Below are positions 53,292 to 62,294 of a stretch of 64,000 nucleotides of DNA, in pieces. Both the position numbers and the translations under genes were made by a program. Numbering within the stretch: position 1 is the stretch's first letter; the number at the start of each line of letters is the position of its first letter. The DNA is from Lacibacter sediminis (GTDB lineage: Bacteria; Bacteroidota; Bacteroidia; Chitinophagales; Chitinophagaceae): NCBI RefSeq assembly GCF_014168535.1, contig NZ_CP060007.1, positions 3,286,001 to 3,350,000 of the forward strand, written 5' to 3'. Below the pieces are notes generated by a model. That model was not told the origin of the DNA, did no database searches, and saw only the letters and a list, made by a program, of their open reading frames with translations.

Positions 53292-55952
53292 ATGAGATTT
53301 TATTCAATCAATTCATTCTTTTGTGAGACAATAAAATGGAGAACCATCCTGTGTTCTATATTTTTTTTATTGACCATTATTGCAGGCGCACAGGTAACCG
53401 ACAAAAAAATTGTGGATAAGTTATCACCTTTGTTAAAGGAGCAAATGCGTTTTTCAAAACCAACCGGCAAAGGTTTGTATACAGTTGCAGTTGCAGATCT
53501 TAAACAGTTTGAAAAACTCATACAAAAAAACAAATCGATTCAACTCGTTTCCATGTACACACCTGCAAAAATTGTGGTGGTTGAATGTTACTGGAACGAG
53601 TTAGAAAAAATAGCAACTGAATCACTTCTTCTCGCTATCGATACAAAGAAAAAAGCAAAAGAAGAATTGTTGTTTGGTTTTGTTGATTATGCTGTGAACC
53701 GTATCTCCACCATTCAACATCGTTACCCCTTATATAATGGCAATTCAATTCATCTGTCGGTAAAAGAGCAAAAGTTTGATACAACAGATATTGATCTGAA
53801 AGGACGTATTCTTCCCTCAGCATTTGCTTCAACAACCGGAAGCAATCATGCAAGCATCATGGCCACCATGATGGCAGGAGGCGGTAACACCTGGTATAAT
53901 ACAAAAGGTGCGGCATGGGGAACGAATCTCAGTTCAGCAAGTTTTCAAAATCTGTTGCCTGAGCCTGATACTTATTACAATGGTTCATCGGTGTTGTTAC
54001 AGAATCATTCTTACGGAACAGTTGTTGAAAGTTATTATGGCGCTGAAGCTGCAGGTTATGATGCATCTGTTATTAATAACCCATCTTTATTGCACGTATT
54101 TTCTGCAGGTAATTCGGGTTCACAAGCTGCACCAACGGGAACGTATATCAATTTATCGGGTTACTCTAACCTCACTGGAAATTTTAAACATGCCAAAAAC
54201 ATTATCACCGTTGGGCATATTGATTCATTTGGCACGGTGTTAATCCCCAGTTCAAAAGGTCCTGCATTTGATGGCAGGGTAAAACCAGAACTGGTTGCGT
54301 TTGGCGAAGATGGAAGTTCAGGTGCTGCTGCGTTGGTATCAGGTATTGGCGGGGTACTTCATCATATTTATAAACAACAGCATAACAATACAGCTGCTCC
54401 TGCTTCATTGATCAAAGCAGTATTGTTAAACAGTGCTGATGATGTGGAGACAACCGGCATTGATTTTAAATCGGGCTATGGAAGTGTAAATGGACTACAT
54501 GCAGTTGAAACCATCTCAAACGGACAATTTTTGCTTGGGTCTGTTACCGCAAACACTCAACAACAATTTACAGTTAGCATTCCTGCTAACATCAAACAAC
54601 TGAAATTAACATTGGTATGGAACGATCCTCAGGCAGCACCAAACACAACGAAAGCATTGATCAATGATCTTGATCTTGAGTTAACACACATAACGAGTAA
54701 TACAAGCTGGTTGCCCTGGGTGCTCAACAGTTCACCAACTGTTGTTGCCTTACAACAATTACCAACCCGAAAGCGTGACAGTTTAAATGTGGTTGAACAG
54801 ATCACAGTTGATAATCCTGCAGTTGGCGATTATACAATTACTGTAAAGGGATTTTCTATTCCGGCAGGCTCACAAAATTTTGCAATCGCTTACCAACTCG
54901 ATACCATTGATACGTTCAGCTGGCACTTCCCTACTGCTTCTGATCATTTATTTCCCAACCAGACAAACGTGATACGTTTTCAATCAGGTTTTGCAAATAC
55001 AACAGGAACTCTTGAATTAAGCACTGATAACGGAACGAGCTGGCAAACGATATCTCCACAAGTTGATGTGACGAAAGGATACTACAAACTTCTAACTCCC
55101 AATATTACTGCCAGGGCATTGCTGAGGTTATCTATAGCAAATACAACATTCACATCAGATACATTTACGATTTCGCAACGTCCCTTTACCTCTGTTGGTT
55201 TTAACTGCGTTGATTCATTTTTAATTGCATGGCCACCCGTTACGGGAGCAACAGGTTACCGCATTTCGAAATTGGGAGCAAAGTACATGGAGCCATCATT
55301 GATTACTGCTGACACATTTGTTGTGCTTTCAAAGCAATCAAATCCATCATTACATTATTCTGTTACACCGTTATTATCAGGCAAAGAAGCTTTAAGAAGT
55401 TATACATTCAACTATGAGCAGCAAGGCTCAGCTTGTTATACCAGGAGCTTTATTGCAGATCTTACAGCCGATAACAAAGGAGCACTGTCGCTTTTATTAA
55501 GTACCACGTACAATATAAGATCAATCAGTTTTGAAAAATACTTAGCAAATGGTTTTTCACTGTTAGACAAGCAACCTTCAGCAAATAAAACACTCTACCA
55601 GTTTACAGATCAAACATTAATTGCAGGTACTAATTTATACCGGGCAATTATTGAGCTTAGTGATGGAAGAAAGTTCATTTCCGATACAGCCAGTCTTTTC
55701 TTTACATCAAATAAAGTTGCTGTTGTTTATCCTAACCCTGCCTTAGCAAACGGCTTTGTTACGGTCCTTACTGAACAGGATGATGATGTGATCTTTCAGC
55801 TTATTGATAATTACGGTCGGGTTGTGTTGCAAAAACAGCTCAAAGACTATCCTGAACAGGTATCGCTTTTGGGATTACAGAAGGGAATTCATTATTACCG
55901 CATTTTAAAGAAAAACAAGAAAGTACAAACAGGCATATTGATCATCCAATAA
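53292..55952 (+). CDS. S8 subtilase with T9SS sorting domain
   Basis: 886 residues. A long-n-region signal peptide ends near AGAQ. The catalytic domain (about 140-430) has His in GSNHASIMATMMAGG, Asn in VFSAGNSGS and Ser in EDGSSGAAALVSGIGG; the Asp is probably in FDTTDIDLKG. The Ser box is GSSGAAALVSG in place of the usual GTSMAAPxVAG, so activity should be tested. Beta-sandwich regions follow; the last 75 residues (VVYPNPALANGFVTVLTEQDDDVI...GIHYYRILKKNKKVQTGILII) are a type A Por sorting signal. Divergent from the HEIGH cluster; together they look like a secreted-protease locus. Confidence 0.85.
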   Translation: MRFYSINSFFCETIKWRTILCSIFFLLTIIAGAQVTDKKIVDKLSPLLKEQMRFSKPTGKGLYTVAVADLKQFEKLIQKNKSIQLVSMYTPAKIVVVECYWNELEKIATESLLLAIDTKKKAKEELLFGFVDYAVNRISTIQHRYPLYNGNSIHLSVKEQKFDTTDIDLKGRILPSAFASTTGSNHASIMATMMAGGGNTWYNTKGAAWGTNLSSASFQNLLPEPDTYYNGSSVLLQNHSYGTVVESYYGAEAAGYDASVINNPSLLHVFSAGNSGSQAAPTGTYINLSGYSNLTGNFKHAKNIITVGHIDSFGTVLIPSSKGPAFDGRVKPELVAFGEDGSSGAAALVSGIGGVLHHIYKQQHNNTAAPASLIKAVLLNSADDVETTGIDFKSGYGSVNGLHAVETISNGQFLLGSVTANTQQQFTVSIPANIKQLKLTLVWNDPQAAPNTTKALINDLDLELTHITSNTSWLPWVLNSSPTVVALQQLPTRKRDSLNVVEQITVDNPAVGDYTITVKGFSIPAGSQNFAIAYQLDTIDTFSWHFPTASDHLFPNQTNVIRFQSGFANTTGTLELSTDNGTSWQTISPQVDVTKGYYKLLTPNITARALLRLSIANTTFTSDTFTISQRPFTSVGFNCVDSFLIAWPPVTGATGYRISKLGAKYMEPSLITADTFVVLSKQSNPSLHYSVTPLLSGKEALRSYTFNYEQQGSACYTRSFIADLTADNKGALSLLLSTTYNIRSISFEKYLANGFSLLDKQPSANKTLYQFTDQTLIAGTNLYRAIIELSDGRKFISDTASLFFTSNKVAVVYPNPALANGFVTVLTEQDDDVIFQLIDNYGRVVLQKQLKDYPEQVSLLGLQKGIHYYRILKKNKKVQTGILIIQ

Positions 55953-55977
55953 AAAAGCTGCTTACAATGTAAGCAGC
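55951..55977 (-). terminator. Terminator of the nucleotidyltransferase gene
   Basis: GCTGCTTAC, loop, GTAAGCAGC plus TTTTTT on the minus strand; the stem is 9 bases. Confidence 0.8.
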
Positions 55978-56003
55978 CCCCTATTCTTAAATTACTTTTT
56001 TAA

Positions 56004-56903
56004 TTAACTCCATAACGAAGAAGGATATTCGCCGGCAGCAACAAGATCATCTACACTTTTCTGCACTCCCGGTGCATCTTCTTTGTATGTAACACCAAAC
56101 CATTGGGAAGATGTTGGAATCACTTTCACCACACCAAGCTCCTGTTTAATATATGTATCTGCAACAATCGGAATAAAGAATTCTGATTTCTCTTCCTGAC
56201 CATGTTCTTTCAGAAATGTTGCGAACAGATCTTCAGTCAATTTGAAAATCGATGCATCAAAACACCAGAAATTCATACTCACACTGGAGTTGTAAGGTAC
56301 TTCATGTTTACCGGCAGCATCTTCATAAACAATTTTTTCGCCTTCAGCATAGATCTTGGTACGTTCTGAAATGCTTACAAGATTATTCTCTCCATCAACA
56401 TCGCACACTCCACGACTCACTGTACCGTTTGCACTTAACGTTCTTGCCAGTTCGTATCCAATGATTGATTGCTGTTTTGGACTGCAGGCAGTAGTTAAAA
56501 ATGTATATGCTTTTTCAAAGGCATCACGGCCATAGAAATCATCAGCATTGATGACTGCAAACGGTTCGTTGATGGCATCTTTTGCACAAAGAATTGCATG
56601 GGCCGTTCCCCAAGGCTTTGTTCTTGATGCGGGAACTGGATATCCGTTGGTTAATGAATCGAGCTGTTGATATACATAATCAATTTCAATGCGGCCCTTC
56701 AGCTTTGGTTCGAACACCGCTTTGAAATTATCAGCAAAATCTTTTCGAATGATAAATACCACTTTTCCAAAACCTGCACGTATAGCATCATAAATGGAAT
56801 AGTCCATAATTGTTTCGCCTGCGGGGCCAAAGCCCTCCATCTGTTTCATACTGCCATAGCGACTGGCCATACCTGCCGCAAGAATCAATAATGTAGGTTG
56901 CAT
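56004..56903 (-). CDS. Sugar-nucleotidyltransferase-like protein
   Basis: 299 residues of the GT-A nucleotidyltransferase fold. The opening LLILAAGMASRYGSMKQMEGFGPAGETIMDYS is the nucleotide-binding Gly-rich loop of NTP-sugar pyrophosphorylases; FAVINADDFYGRDAF holds the metal-binding Asp. The specific sugar phosphate is not given by sequence. The end FGVTYKEDAPGVQKSVDDLVAAGEYP is a family-specific tail. It diverges from the PLP gene upstream. Confidence 0.82.
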   Translation of the reverse strand: MQPTLLILAAGMASRYGSMKQMEGFGPAGETIMDYSIYDAIRAGFGKVVFIIRKDFADNFKAVFEPKLKGRIEIDYVYQQLDSLTNGYPVPASRTKPWGTAHAILCAKDAINEPFAVINADDFYGRDAFEKAYTFLTTACSPKQQSIIGYELARTLSANGTVSRGVCDVDGENNLVSISERTKIYAEGEKIVYEDAAGKHEVPYNSSVSMNFWCFDASIFKLTEDLFATFLKEHGQEEKSEFFIPIVADTYIKQELGVVKVIPTSSQWFGVTYKEDAPGVQKSVDDLVAAGEYPSSLWS

Positions 56904-56958
56904 GTATTCGTTTATTTTTGAGCGGTGCGAAGATAGGAAACAATTGTTCCGTTACATC

Positions 56959-57864
56959 ATGCAAACGATACCACGAATAATTTCAAATAATACAGTAGAA
57001 TGGCCACTCAAAAATGGGAATTCTTTTTGCTTTACTGTTGCAAGGCTTGATCTGTTACACCCTTTCATTTCAGGCAACAAATATTTCAAACTGAAGTATA
57101 ACCTGGCGGAAGCAACTAAACAGAATAAGGAGGGCATTATTACGATGGGCGGCGCCTACTCCAACCACCTGGCTGCAACAGCATTTGCATGCAATGAACT
57201 AGACATGATTTCGGTGGGTCTTGTGCGGGGCGAACTAATAGAGCCGCTGAATCCTACACTTTCGTTTTGCAGAAAACATAACATGAAATTAATTTCTGTA
57301 AGCCGTGATGATTATGCCTCAACCAATGAGGCGATTCAGAAAATCATCATGCAACATCCACATTTATTCTTTGTTCCTGAAGGAGGAAATAATGAAATGG
57401 GAATGAAAGGTTGTAAGGAAATATTGCAACACATACACGCAGCAGATGAATTCACACATATCGTTTGTTCTATGGGAACAGGCACAACATATAAAGGAAT
57501 TGCATCTGCTGCCAACAGATCACAAACGGTGATCGGTATACCGGCACTGAAAATAAAAGCCGGTGAACAGGAACAATTTATGCAGCAACATGCTGCTGTT
57601 TCGTCTGCTGCAAAACAAATGATCATGTTTGATTTCGCAGGTAAAGGTTATGCCCGAACTGATGAATCATTATTCAATTTTATGAATTCATTTTATAAAA
57701 AAACATCCATCCCTACCGATATTGTGTACACAGGTAAATTGATGCAGGCTGTTATTTCTTTAGCAGAAGAAAGTTATTTTTCAGATGACGGTAAACTATT
57801 GGTCATTCACTCAGGCGGTTTACAGGGAAACAACAGTTTGCCATCCGGAACGTTATTATTCTGA
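56959..57864 (+). CDS. PLP-dependent ACC deaminase / D-cysteine desulfhydrase family
   Basis: 301 residues, fold type II PLP enzyme. The Schiff-base lysine is in SGNKYFKLKYNL; TMGGAYSNHLAATAFAC and CSMGTGTTYKGIASAANR hold the phosphate cup. Family members act on ACC, D-cysteine or small D-amino acids; this one cannot be assigned further. ATG at 56959 (MQTIPRIISNNTVEW) is preferred; an open frame to 56902 has no family match and overlaps the neighbour. Confidence 0.85.
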   Translation: MQTIPRIISNNTVEWPLKNGNSFCFTVARLDLLHPFISGNKYFKLKYNLAEATKQNKEGIITMGGAYSNHLAATAFACNELDMISVGLVRGELIEPLNPTLSFCRKHNMKLISVSRDDYASTNEAIQKIIMQHPHLFFVPEGGNNEMGMKGCKEILQHIHAADEFTHIVCSMGTGTTYKGIASAANRSQTVIGIPALKIKAGEQEQFMQQHAAVSSAAKQMIMFDFAGKGYARTDESLFNFMNSFYKKTSIPTDIVYTGKLMQAVISLAEESYFSDDGKLLVIHSGGLQGNNSLPSGTLLF

Positions 57865-57871
57865 ACGGCAC

Positions 57872-57879
57872 TATATTTG
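57872..57879 (+). promoter_or_regulatory. -7 promoter element for gene at 57919
   Basis: TATATTTG, perfect match to TAnnTTTG, giving a leader of about 35 bases. Confidence 0.45.
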
Positions 57880-57918
57880 TGCAATCAGAGAACAATCAAC
57901 AGAACGCACATCAATTCC

Positions 57919-58620
57919 ATGAACAAACTGATCTTACCCATTCTGCTTCTTTTTATTGCCTCATCTGCAATGGCACAACAGGACACGCTTCCTAAATTCA
58001 ATGCAGTAAAAAAAATGAATGGTGAAATTGTGCTTAGCTGGATCAGTACATTTAAAAATGTATCACAGATCAATATTCAACGTTCAAAAGACAGTTTACG
58101 AAACTTCAGCACCATTCACTCTGTGCCTAACACCGGCAGCAAATCGTACACCTATGTTGATAAAACAGCCAAAAACGATAGTGGGTATTACCGCATCTTT
58201 ATTTTATTCGAAGGTTCAAACTATGTATTTACACCTTCGAGAAAATTAACGATCGATACTTCTTCAACAACAGTAGTAGTAAAAGCGCCAACTAACAAAC
58301 CTGTTCAACCGCAAAAAGAAGTTGAAAAAGAAGATAAGCCATACGTTGCACCCAAACCAGTTTGGGTTCCCTCGGTATATATTTTTACAGGTGACGATGG
58401 CAACCCTGTCATTCGTTTACCCGATGCATTATCTAAAAAATACAGCGTAAGGTTTCTGAAGGAAAACGGCTCACAGTTGTTTGTTATTCCCAAAATAACC
58501 GACACCTATCTTACCCTCGATAAAGTCAATTTTATGAAATCGGGCTGGTATCACTTCGAATTGCTTGAAGATGGCAAGCTGAAAGAGAAGAATAAGTTCC
58601 TGATTACAAGGGATTATTAA
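57919..58620 (+). CDS. Exported protein of unknown function
   Basis: 233 residues, signal peptide MNKLILPILLLFIASSAMA. The mature protein has a fibronectin-like first half (VLSWISTFKNVSQINIQRSK, TYVDKTAKNDSGYYRIFI), a Pro/Lys-rich hinge (about 120-150, KAPTNKPVQPQKEVEKEDKP) and a beta-rich second half (YIFTGDDGNPVIRLPDALSKKY, WYHFELLEDGKLKEKNKF). No named family is recognised. It lies 83 bases ahead of another exported unknown, in the same direction. Confidence 0.65.
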   Translation: MNKLILPILLLFIASSAMAQQDTLPKFNAVKKMNGEIVLSWISTFKNVSQINIQRSKDSLRNFSTIHSVPNTGSKSYTYVDKTAKNDSGYYRIFILFEGSNYVFTPSRKLTIDTSSTTVVVKAPTNKPVQPQKEVEKEDKPYVAPKPVWVPSVYIFTGDDGNPVIRLPDALSKKYSVRFLKENGSQLFVIPKITDTYLTLDKVNFMKSGWYHFELLEDGKLKEKNKFLITRDY

Positions 58621-58703
58621 ATTTTTTAATAGGTTATTTGAAGAATGGCCTTGTTTTTGTATTTTGCTCCACCGTGCAGATTGCTTCCCCTGCATACCCA
58701 TTT

Positions 58704-59510
58704 ATGAAACAATTGTACTTACCCTTACTCCTTGCTATATTGCTTTTCGCTCCTGAATTTTTATCGGCCCAACGTGTTGGAAGAAGAGGCGTTAATCCCG
58801 TTAATACAACCGCATCAAAAAAAGGCCCTGTTTACAACTTTACCTTAGCTCAATTACAAGGCAGATGGCAGGAAACAAAACGTACAGATGCTGATAAATC
58901 AGCGCTCCCAATTGGTGATACTATTTATTTGCATTTTACCGAAGCTGACAAAGTGGAAACAAGAGACGGAACAAAAACCATCATGCGTGGTGTTGCGTTT
59001 ATTGATGAACCCGGAAATATATTAGTTGCGGCTGCAGATGTTTATACAATTGGTGCAATCTCAGAAACAGAATTATTATTGTTAGATGATGACGGCACTG
59101 TACATACATTAACAAAGAAAGATATCTTCTGGCGTGAAACGCTTGGCAAAAATGCCGTCACAGACCCCGTGCTTGATACGCCGCTGGATCCAAATCTTGC
59201 AGATCTTGCCGGTATTAACTGGACGGTGTACCGTCGCAGAGCAAAGCCGGGAGCTGTTAGTAACGAATCAGTTTTGATCCGCTATATCAAATCAATTAAA
59301 GATAATGGAGATAAAACCGCAACAGCTGAACTTACGTTTTATTCAAAAGATAAAACAGAAGTAATGCCTTGTACGATTACCGTGGTGAATAATCAGATCG
59401 AAGTAAAATCGGGTGGGCATTCATGGCTGATGTATGTTTACAAAGTGGAAAAAGACGAATGGATATTTGGCGATCATAAAACATTGCTCTACTTCGCCAA
59501 GCCGTTATAA
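58704..59510 (+). CDS. Exported protein of unknown function
   Basis: 268 residues from ATG 58704, signal peptide MKQLYLPLLLAILLFAPEFLSA. It has two similar halves of lipocalin-like strand pattern (LAQLQGRWQETKRTD... and LADLAGINWTVYRRRAK...), each starting with LQGRW/LAGINW; the last segment is WLMYVYKVEKDEWIFGDHK. Function unknown. An open frame begins earlier (58638) but the signal peptide fixes 58704. Overlaps the convergent lipB end by six bases. Confidence 0.65.
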   Translation: MKQLYLPLLLAILLFAPEFLSAQRVGRRGVNPVNTTASKKGPVYNFTLAQLQGRWQETKRTDADKSALPIGDTIYLHFTEADKVETRDGTKTIMRGVAFIDEPGNILVAAADVYTIGAISETELLLLDDDGTVHTLTKKDIFWRETLGKNAVTDPVLDTPLDPNLADLAGINWTVYRRRAKPGAVSNESVLIRYIKSIKDNGDKTATAELTFYSKDKTEVMPCTITVVNNQIEVKSGGHSWLMYVYKVEKDEWIFGDHKTLLYFAKPL

Positions 59511-60230
59511 TTTTACATCAAATACTTTTTCGAAATTTCTTTTTACTCTTTCTTTCGCTTCTTCGAAATCAACTTTACGTCCTAACTCGTTTTCCAAAGA
59601 AGTCACCTGTTTGTTTTCTATACCGCAGGGTATGATGTAGTTGAAGTAATTAAGATCGGTATTTACATTAAATGCAAAGCCATGCATGGTGATCCAGCGG
59701 CTGCAACGCACACCCATGGCACAGATCTTTCGTTCCTTCCCTTTTATATCAGGATCGAGCCACACGCCTGTTTCTCCTTTGCTGCGTTCACCTTTCAAAC
59801 CGTAATCAGCCATGGTTAAAATAATTACCTCTTCAAGTTTGCGTAAGTATTTACCAATATCAGTTTCAAATTTTTCCAGATCAAGGATAGGATAACCAAC
59901 GATCTGTTGCGGTCCATGAAAAGTTATATCGCCGCCACGGTTGGTTGGATAATATTCAATTCCTTTAGCTGCACGTTCATCTTCACTGATCAGAATATTT
60001 TCGATGTGGCCACTTTTACCTAAGGTGTAAACGGGAGGGTGTTCAACAAAGAGAAGATGGTGTGTTGTAGTTGGAATTGGGAATTGGGAATCTGGAATTT
60101 CTTCGCTACCGGCTAAAACACGTAAATCACTCTTCACTTTTAAGTTCTGTTGCAACAAACTCTCCTGGTAATCCCAGGCCTGCTTGTAAGGCATGTTCCC
60201 CAAATCTTCAAACTGCACCAATTGTGTCAT
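59505..60230 (-). CDS. lipB: Octanoyltransferase, with a short low-complexity insert
   Basis: Transfers octanoyl from acyl carrier protein to lipoate-dependent enzymes. 241 residues from ATG 60230. The signature NRGGDITFHGPQQIVGYP, catalytic Lys in KERKICAMGVRC and catalytic Cys in YIIPCGIENKQVTSL are present. Residues about 41-58 (GSEEIPDSQFPIPTTTHH), before LLFVEHPPVYTLGKSG, include a stretch encoded by word-repeat DNA (60071-60101); the equivalent loop is variable in the family, so function is probably kept. Divergent from rluD over an 57-base gap with two promoters. Confidence 0.9.
   Translation of the reverse strand: MTQLVQFEDLGNMPYKQAWDYQESLLQQNLKVKSDLRVLAGSEEIPDSQFPIPTTTHHLLFVEHPPVYTLGKSGHIENILISEDERAAKGIEYYPTNRGGDITFHGPQQIVGYPILDLEKFETDIGKYLRKLEEVIILTMADYGLKGERSKGETGVWLDPDIKGKERKICAMGVRCSRWITMHGFAFNVNTDLNYFNYIIPCGIENKQVTSLENELGRKVDFEEAKERVKRNFEKVFDVKL
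60071..60101. repeat. Word-repeat array inside lipB
   Basis: TTGGAATTGGGAATTGGGAA followed by TCTGGAATTTC: repeated AATTGGG words in the coding region. It encodes part of the loop IPDSQFPIPTTT. Confidence 0.65.
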
Positions 60231-60236
60231 AGCCTG

Positions 60237-60244
60237 CAAATTTA
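60237..60244 (-). promoter_or_regulatory. -7 promoter element of lipB
   Basis: TAAATTTG on the minus strand, seven bases before the lipB ATG: predicts a leaderless or nearly leaderless message. Confidence 0.45.
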
Positions 60245-60249
60245 CTTGA

Positions 60250-60281
60250 TTTGAACAGATGAAACACAGAGCTTACTTTTG
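60250..60281 (+). promoter_or_regulatory. Promoter of rluD
   Basis: TTTG (60250-60253), 20 bases, TACTTTTG (60274-60281): a full match to the Bacteroidota consensus with correct spacing. Transcription should begin around 60287, at the ATG at 60288. Confidence 0.65.
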
Positions 60282-60287
60282 CGGATT

Positions 60288-61364
60288 ATGATCGACGAAG
60301 AATTATTAGAAGAAGACAGTGAATTAGAGAACGGAGATGGCTCGGAAGAGTTGTTTGAAAAGAAGCGTTTTGTGGTAACGCAGGGACAGGAACCGTTGCG
60401 TATTGATAAATACCTGATGACCAAGATCCAGGGTGCAACCCGTAACAAAGTGCAACGGGGAATTGAAAATGGTATGGTGCTGGTAAACAACAACACGGTT
60501 AAAGCAAACTACAAAGTAAAACCGGGTGATGATATTGTAACGTTTACAGATACAGCACCGGAAGATACCAATCTCAAAGCAGAGGAACTACCACTCAACA
60601 TTGTATATGAAGACGATTCTGTAATGCTGGTAAACAAAGTGCCCGGTATGGTGATGCATCCCGGCTGCGGTAATTATTCCGGCACATTGGTGAACGGGGC
60701 ATTGTGGCATTTTCAACAACAGCAACCGAATTTAACAGAAGATGAATTGCCACGCTTTGGCATGGTACATCGTATTGATAAGAATACAAGCGGCCTGGTG
60801 ATCATGGCAAAAACTGAACAGGCCAGCGTACATTTAGCAAAACAGTTTTTTAATCATACAGTAGAACGGAAGTACGTTGCATTGGTGTGGGGTGATATAA
60901 AAGAAGATAGCGGAACAATCACAGGCCATGTAGGTCGTCATCAACGTTTCCGTAAGATCATGGATGTATATCCGGATGGTGAATATGGTAAAGAAGCCAT
61001 CACTCATTATACTGTACTTGAGCGTTTCGGTTACACCACACTGGTAGAATGTCGATTGGAAACAGGACGTACGCACCAGATACGTGTGCATATGCAGCAC
61101 ATTGGTCATCCTTTATTCAATGATGATACCTATGGCGGAGATCGAATTGTAAAAGGAACTGTTTATACCAAGTACAAACAATTTGTAGATAATTGTTTTA
61201 CCATTTGTCCACGTCATGCATTGCATGCACAAACATTAGGCTTCACACATCCAAAAACACAAGAACGGATGTTGTTTGAAAGTGAACTGGCAAAAGATAT
61301 ACAGCAGGTAATTGAGAAATGGAGGGTGTATACAAAAGCAAAGAATTTAACGGGAGATGAATAG
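60288..61364 (+). CDS. rluD: RluA-family 23S rRNA pseudouridine synthase
   Basis: 358 residues. An acidic N-terminus precedes an S4 RNA-binding domain (RIDKYLMTKIQGATRNKVQRGIENGMVLVNNNTVKANYKVKPGD) and the RluA catalytic domain with Asp in MVHRIDKNTSGLVIMAK, plus ETGRTHQIRVHMQHIGHPLFNDDTYGG. It makes pseudouridines in helix 69 of 23S rRNA if it is RluD; the RluA family also includes RluC, so the symbol is likely rather than certain. ATG at 60288 is preferred to the TTG at 60279, which lies inside the promoter. Confidence 0.88.
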   Translation: MIDEELLEEDSELENGDGSEELFEKKRFVVTQGQEPLRIDKYLMTKIQGATRNKVQRGIENGMVLVNNNTVKANYKVKPGDDIVTFTDTAPEDTNLKAEELPLNIVYEDDSVMLVNKVPGMVMHPGCGNYSGTLVNGALWHFQQQQPNLTEDELPRFGMVHRIDKNTSGLVIMAKTEQASVHLAKQFFNHTVERKYVALVWGDIKEDSGTITGHVGRHQRFRKIMDVYPDGEYGKEAITHYTVLERFGYTTLVECRLETGRTHQIRVHMQHIGHPLFNDDTYGGDRIVKGTVYTKYKQFVDNCFTICPRHALHAQTLGFTHPKTQERMLFESELAKDIQQVIEKWRVYTKAKNLTGDE

Positions 61365-61371
61365 CCTCATC

Positions 61372-61552
61372 CCTCTTATCCCTTCTCCTTCAGAGAAGGG
61401 ACGGTGCTCCATCCAATGCTATAAATTTAGTTCTACCACATCATCACTAATTCTTTAATCGGCATTCATGATGCCGTTGAACAAATCAGGTATTTTGAAT
61501 AGTGTGGGCTGCGCAATGCAGTTCCCCCTTCAGGGGGCGGAGGGGGTTTAGG
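61372..61552. repeat. Two-ended intergenic repeat unit, copy B
   Basis: Starts with TTATCCCTTCTCCTTCAGAG then AAGGGACGGTGCT and ends with GCAGTTCCCCCTTCAGGGGG then CGGAGGGGG. Same ends, order and length as copy A at 10919-11100. It fills the convergent rluD-def gap. Confidence 0.7.
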
Positions 61553-61554
61553 TT

Positions 61555-62133
61555 TTATTTCGGAAACACCATTTTATAATCCACACTCACCTTTCCTCTT
61601 GAAATATCATCAAGCTTTCCTTTGATCATTTTTCGTTTCAATGGTTTCAGGTAATCGATAAAGAGTTTTCCTTCAATATGATCATATTCGTGAAGTATCA
61701 CACGGGCAGTGATACCATCAAACGTATTTACGTGTTCCTTAAAATTTTCATCCATGTAACGGATGGTTACTTCTTCAGCACGATACACATCTTCACGGAT
61801 CTTGGGAATGCTTAAACAACCTTCGTTATACAACCAATCATCACCCAACAACTCTTCTACCTGTGCATTAATGAAAACCTGTTTGATACCAGGCTTATCA
61901 GGATACAGCAACGTTTCTTCTTCATCCATGTTGGCAAACATCTGCGCACTATCCACCACAAACAACCGGATATCACGGTTGATCTGCGGCGCAGCGAGCC
62001 CCACACCATTTGACGAATACATGGTTTCCCACATATCTGCAATCAACTTTTCCAACCCGGGGTAGTCGGGAGTAATGTCTTTTGCTGTTTTACGAAGCAC
62101 ATCAAAGCCGTAGGCGACAATAGGAAGAATCAT
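61555..62133 (-). CDS. def: Peptide deformylase
   Basis: 192 residues; removes the formyl group from new proteins. Motif 1 GVGLAAPQI, motif 2 EGCLSIP and motif 3 HEYDHIEG (iron ligands) are intact. Convergent with rluD; upstream on the same strand lies ruvX, with a word-repeat-filled gap of 161 bases. Confidence 0.95.
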   Translation of the reverse strand: MILPIVAYGFDVLRKTAKDITPDYPGLEKLIADMWETMYSSNGVGLAAPQINRDIRLFVVDSAQMFANMDEEETLLYPDKPGIKQVFINAQVEELLGDDWLYNEGCLSIPKIREDVYRAEEVTIRYMDENFKEHVNTFDGITARVILHEYDHIEGKLFIDYLKPLKRKMIKGKLDDISRGKVSVDYKMVFPK

Positions 62134-62136
62134 GCG

Positions 62137-62293
62137 ATTTATGATTTATGATGGCGGATTTATGATTTATAACCCGACCTCAATAAAAAAATTAGTTGCA
62201 AATATAAGCAAAGCCGATCAAGCGTTCGTAAATCACAAAGTAAGAACCTGTAACTATCAGAGACTCATACATCATAAATCAGACATCTGCCAT
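62137..62293. repeat. Inverted word-repeat arrays between def and ruvX
   Basis: GATTTATGATTTATGATGGC then GGATTTATGATTTAT on the left, CATCATAAATCAGACATCTG then CCATCCTAAATCC on the right, so the ends are inverted copies with a unique 80-base middle that holds no gene. The right array reaches the ruvX stop codon. Confidence 0.7.
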
Positions 62294-62294
62294 C

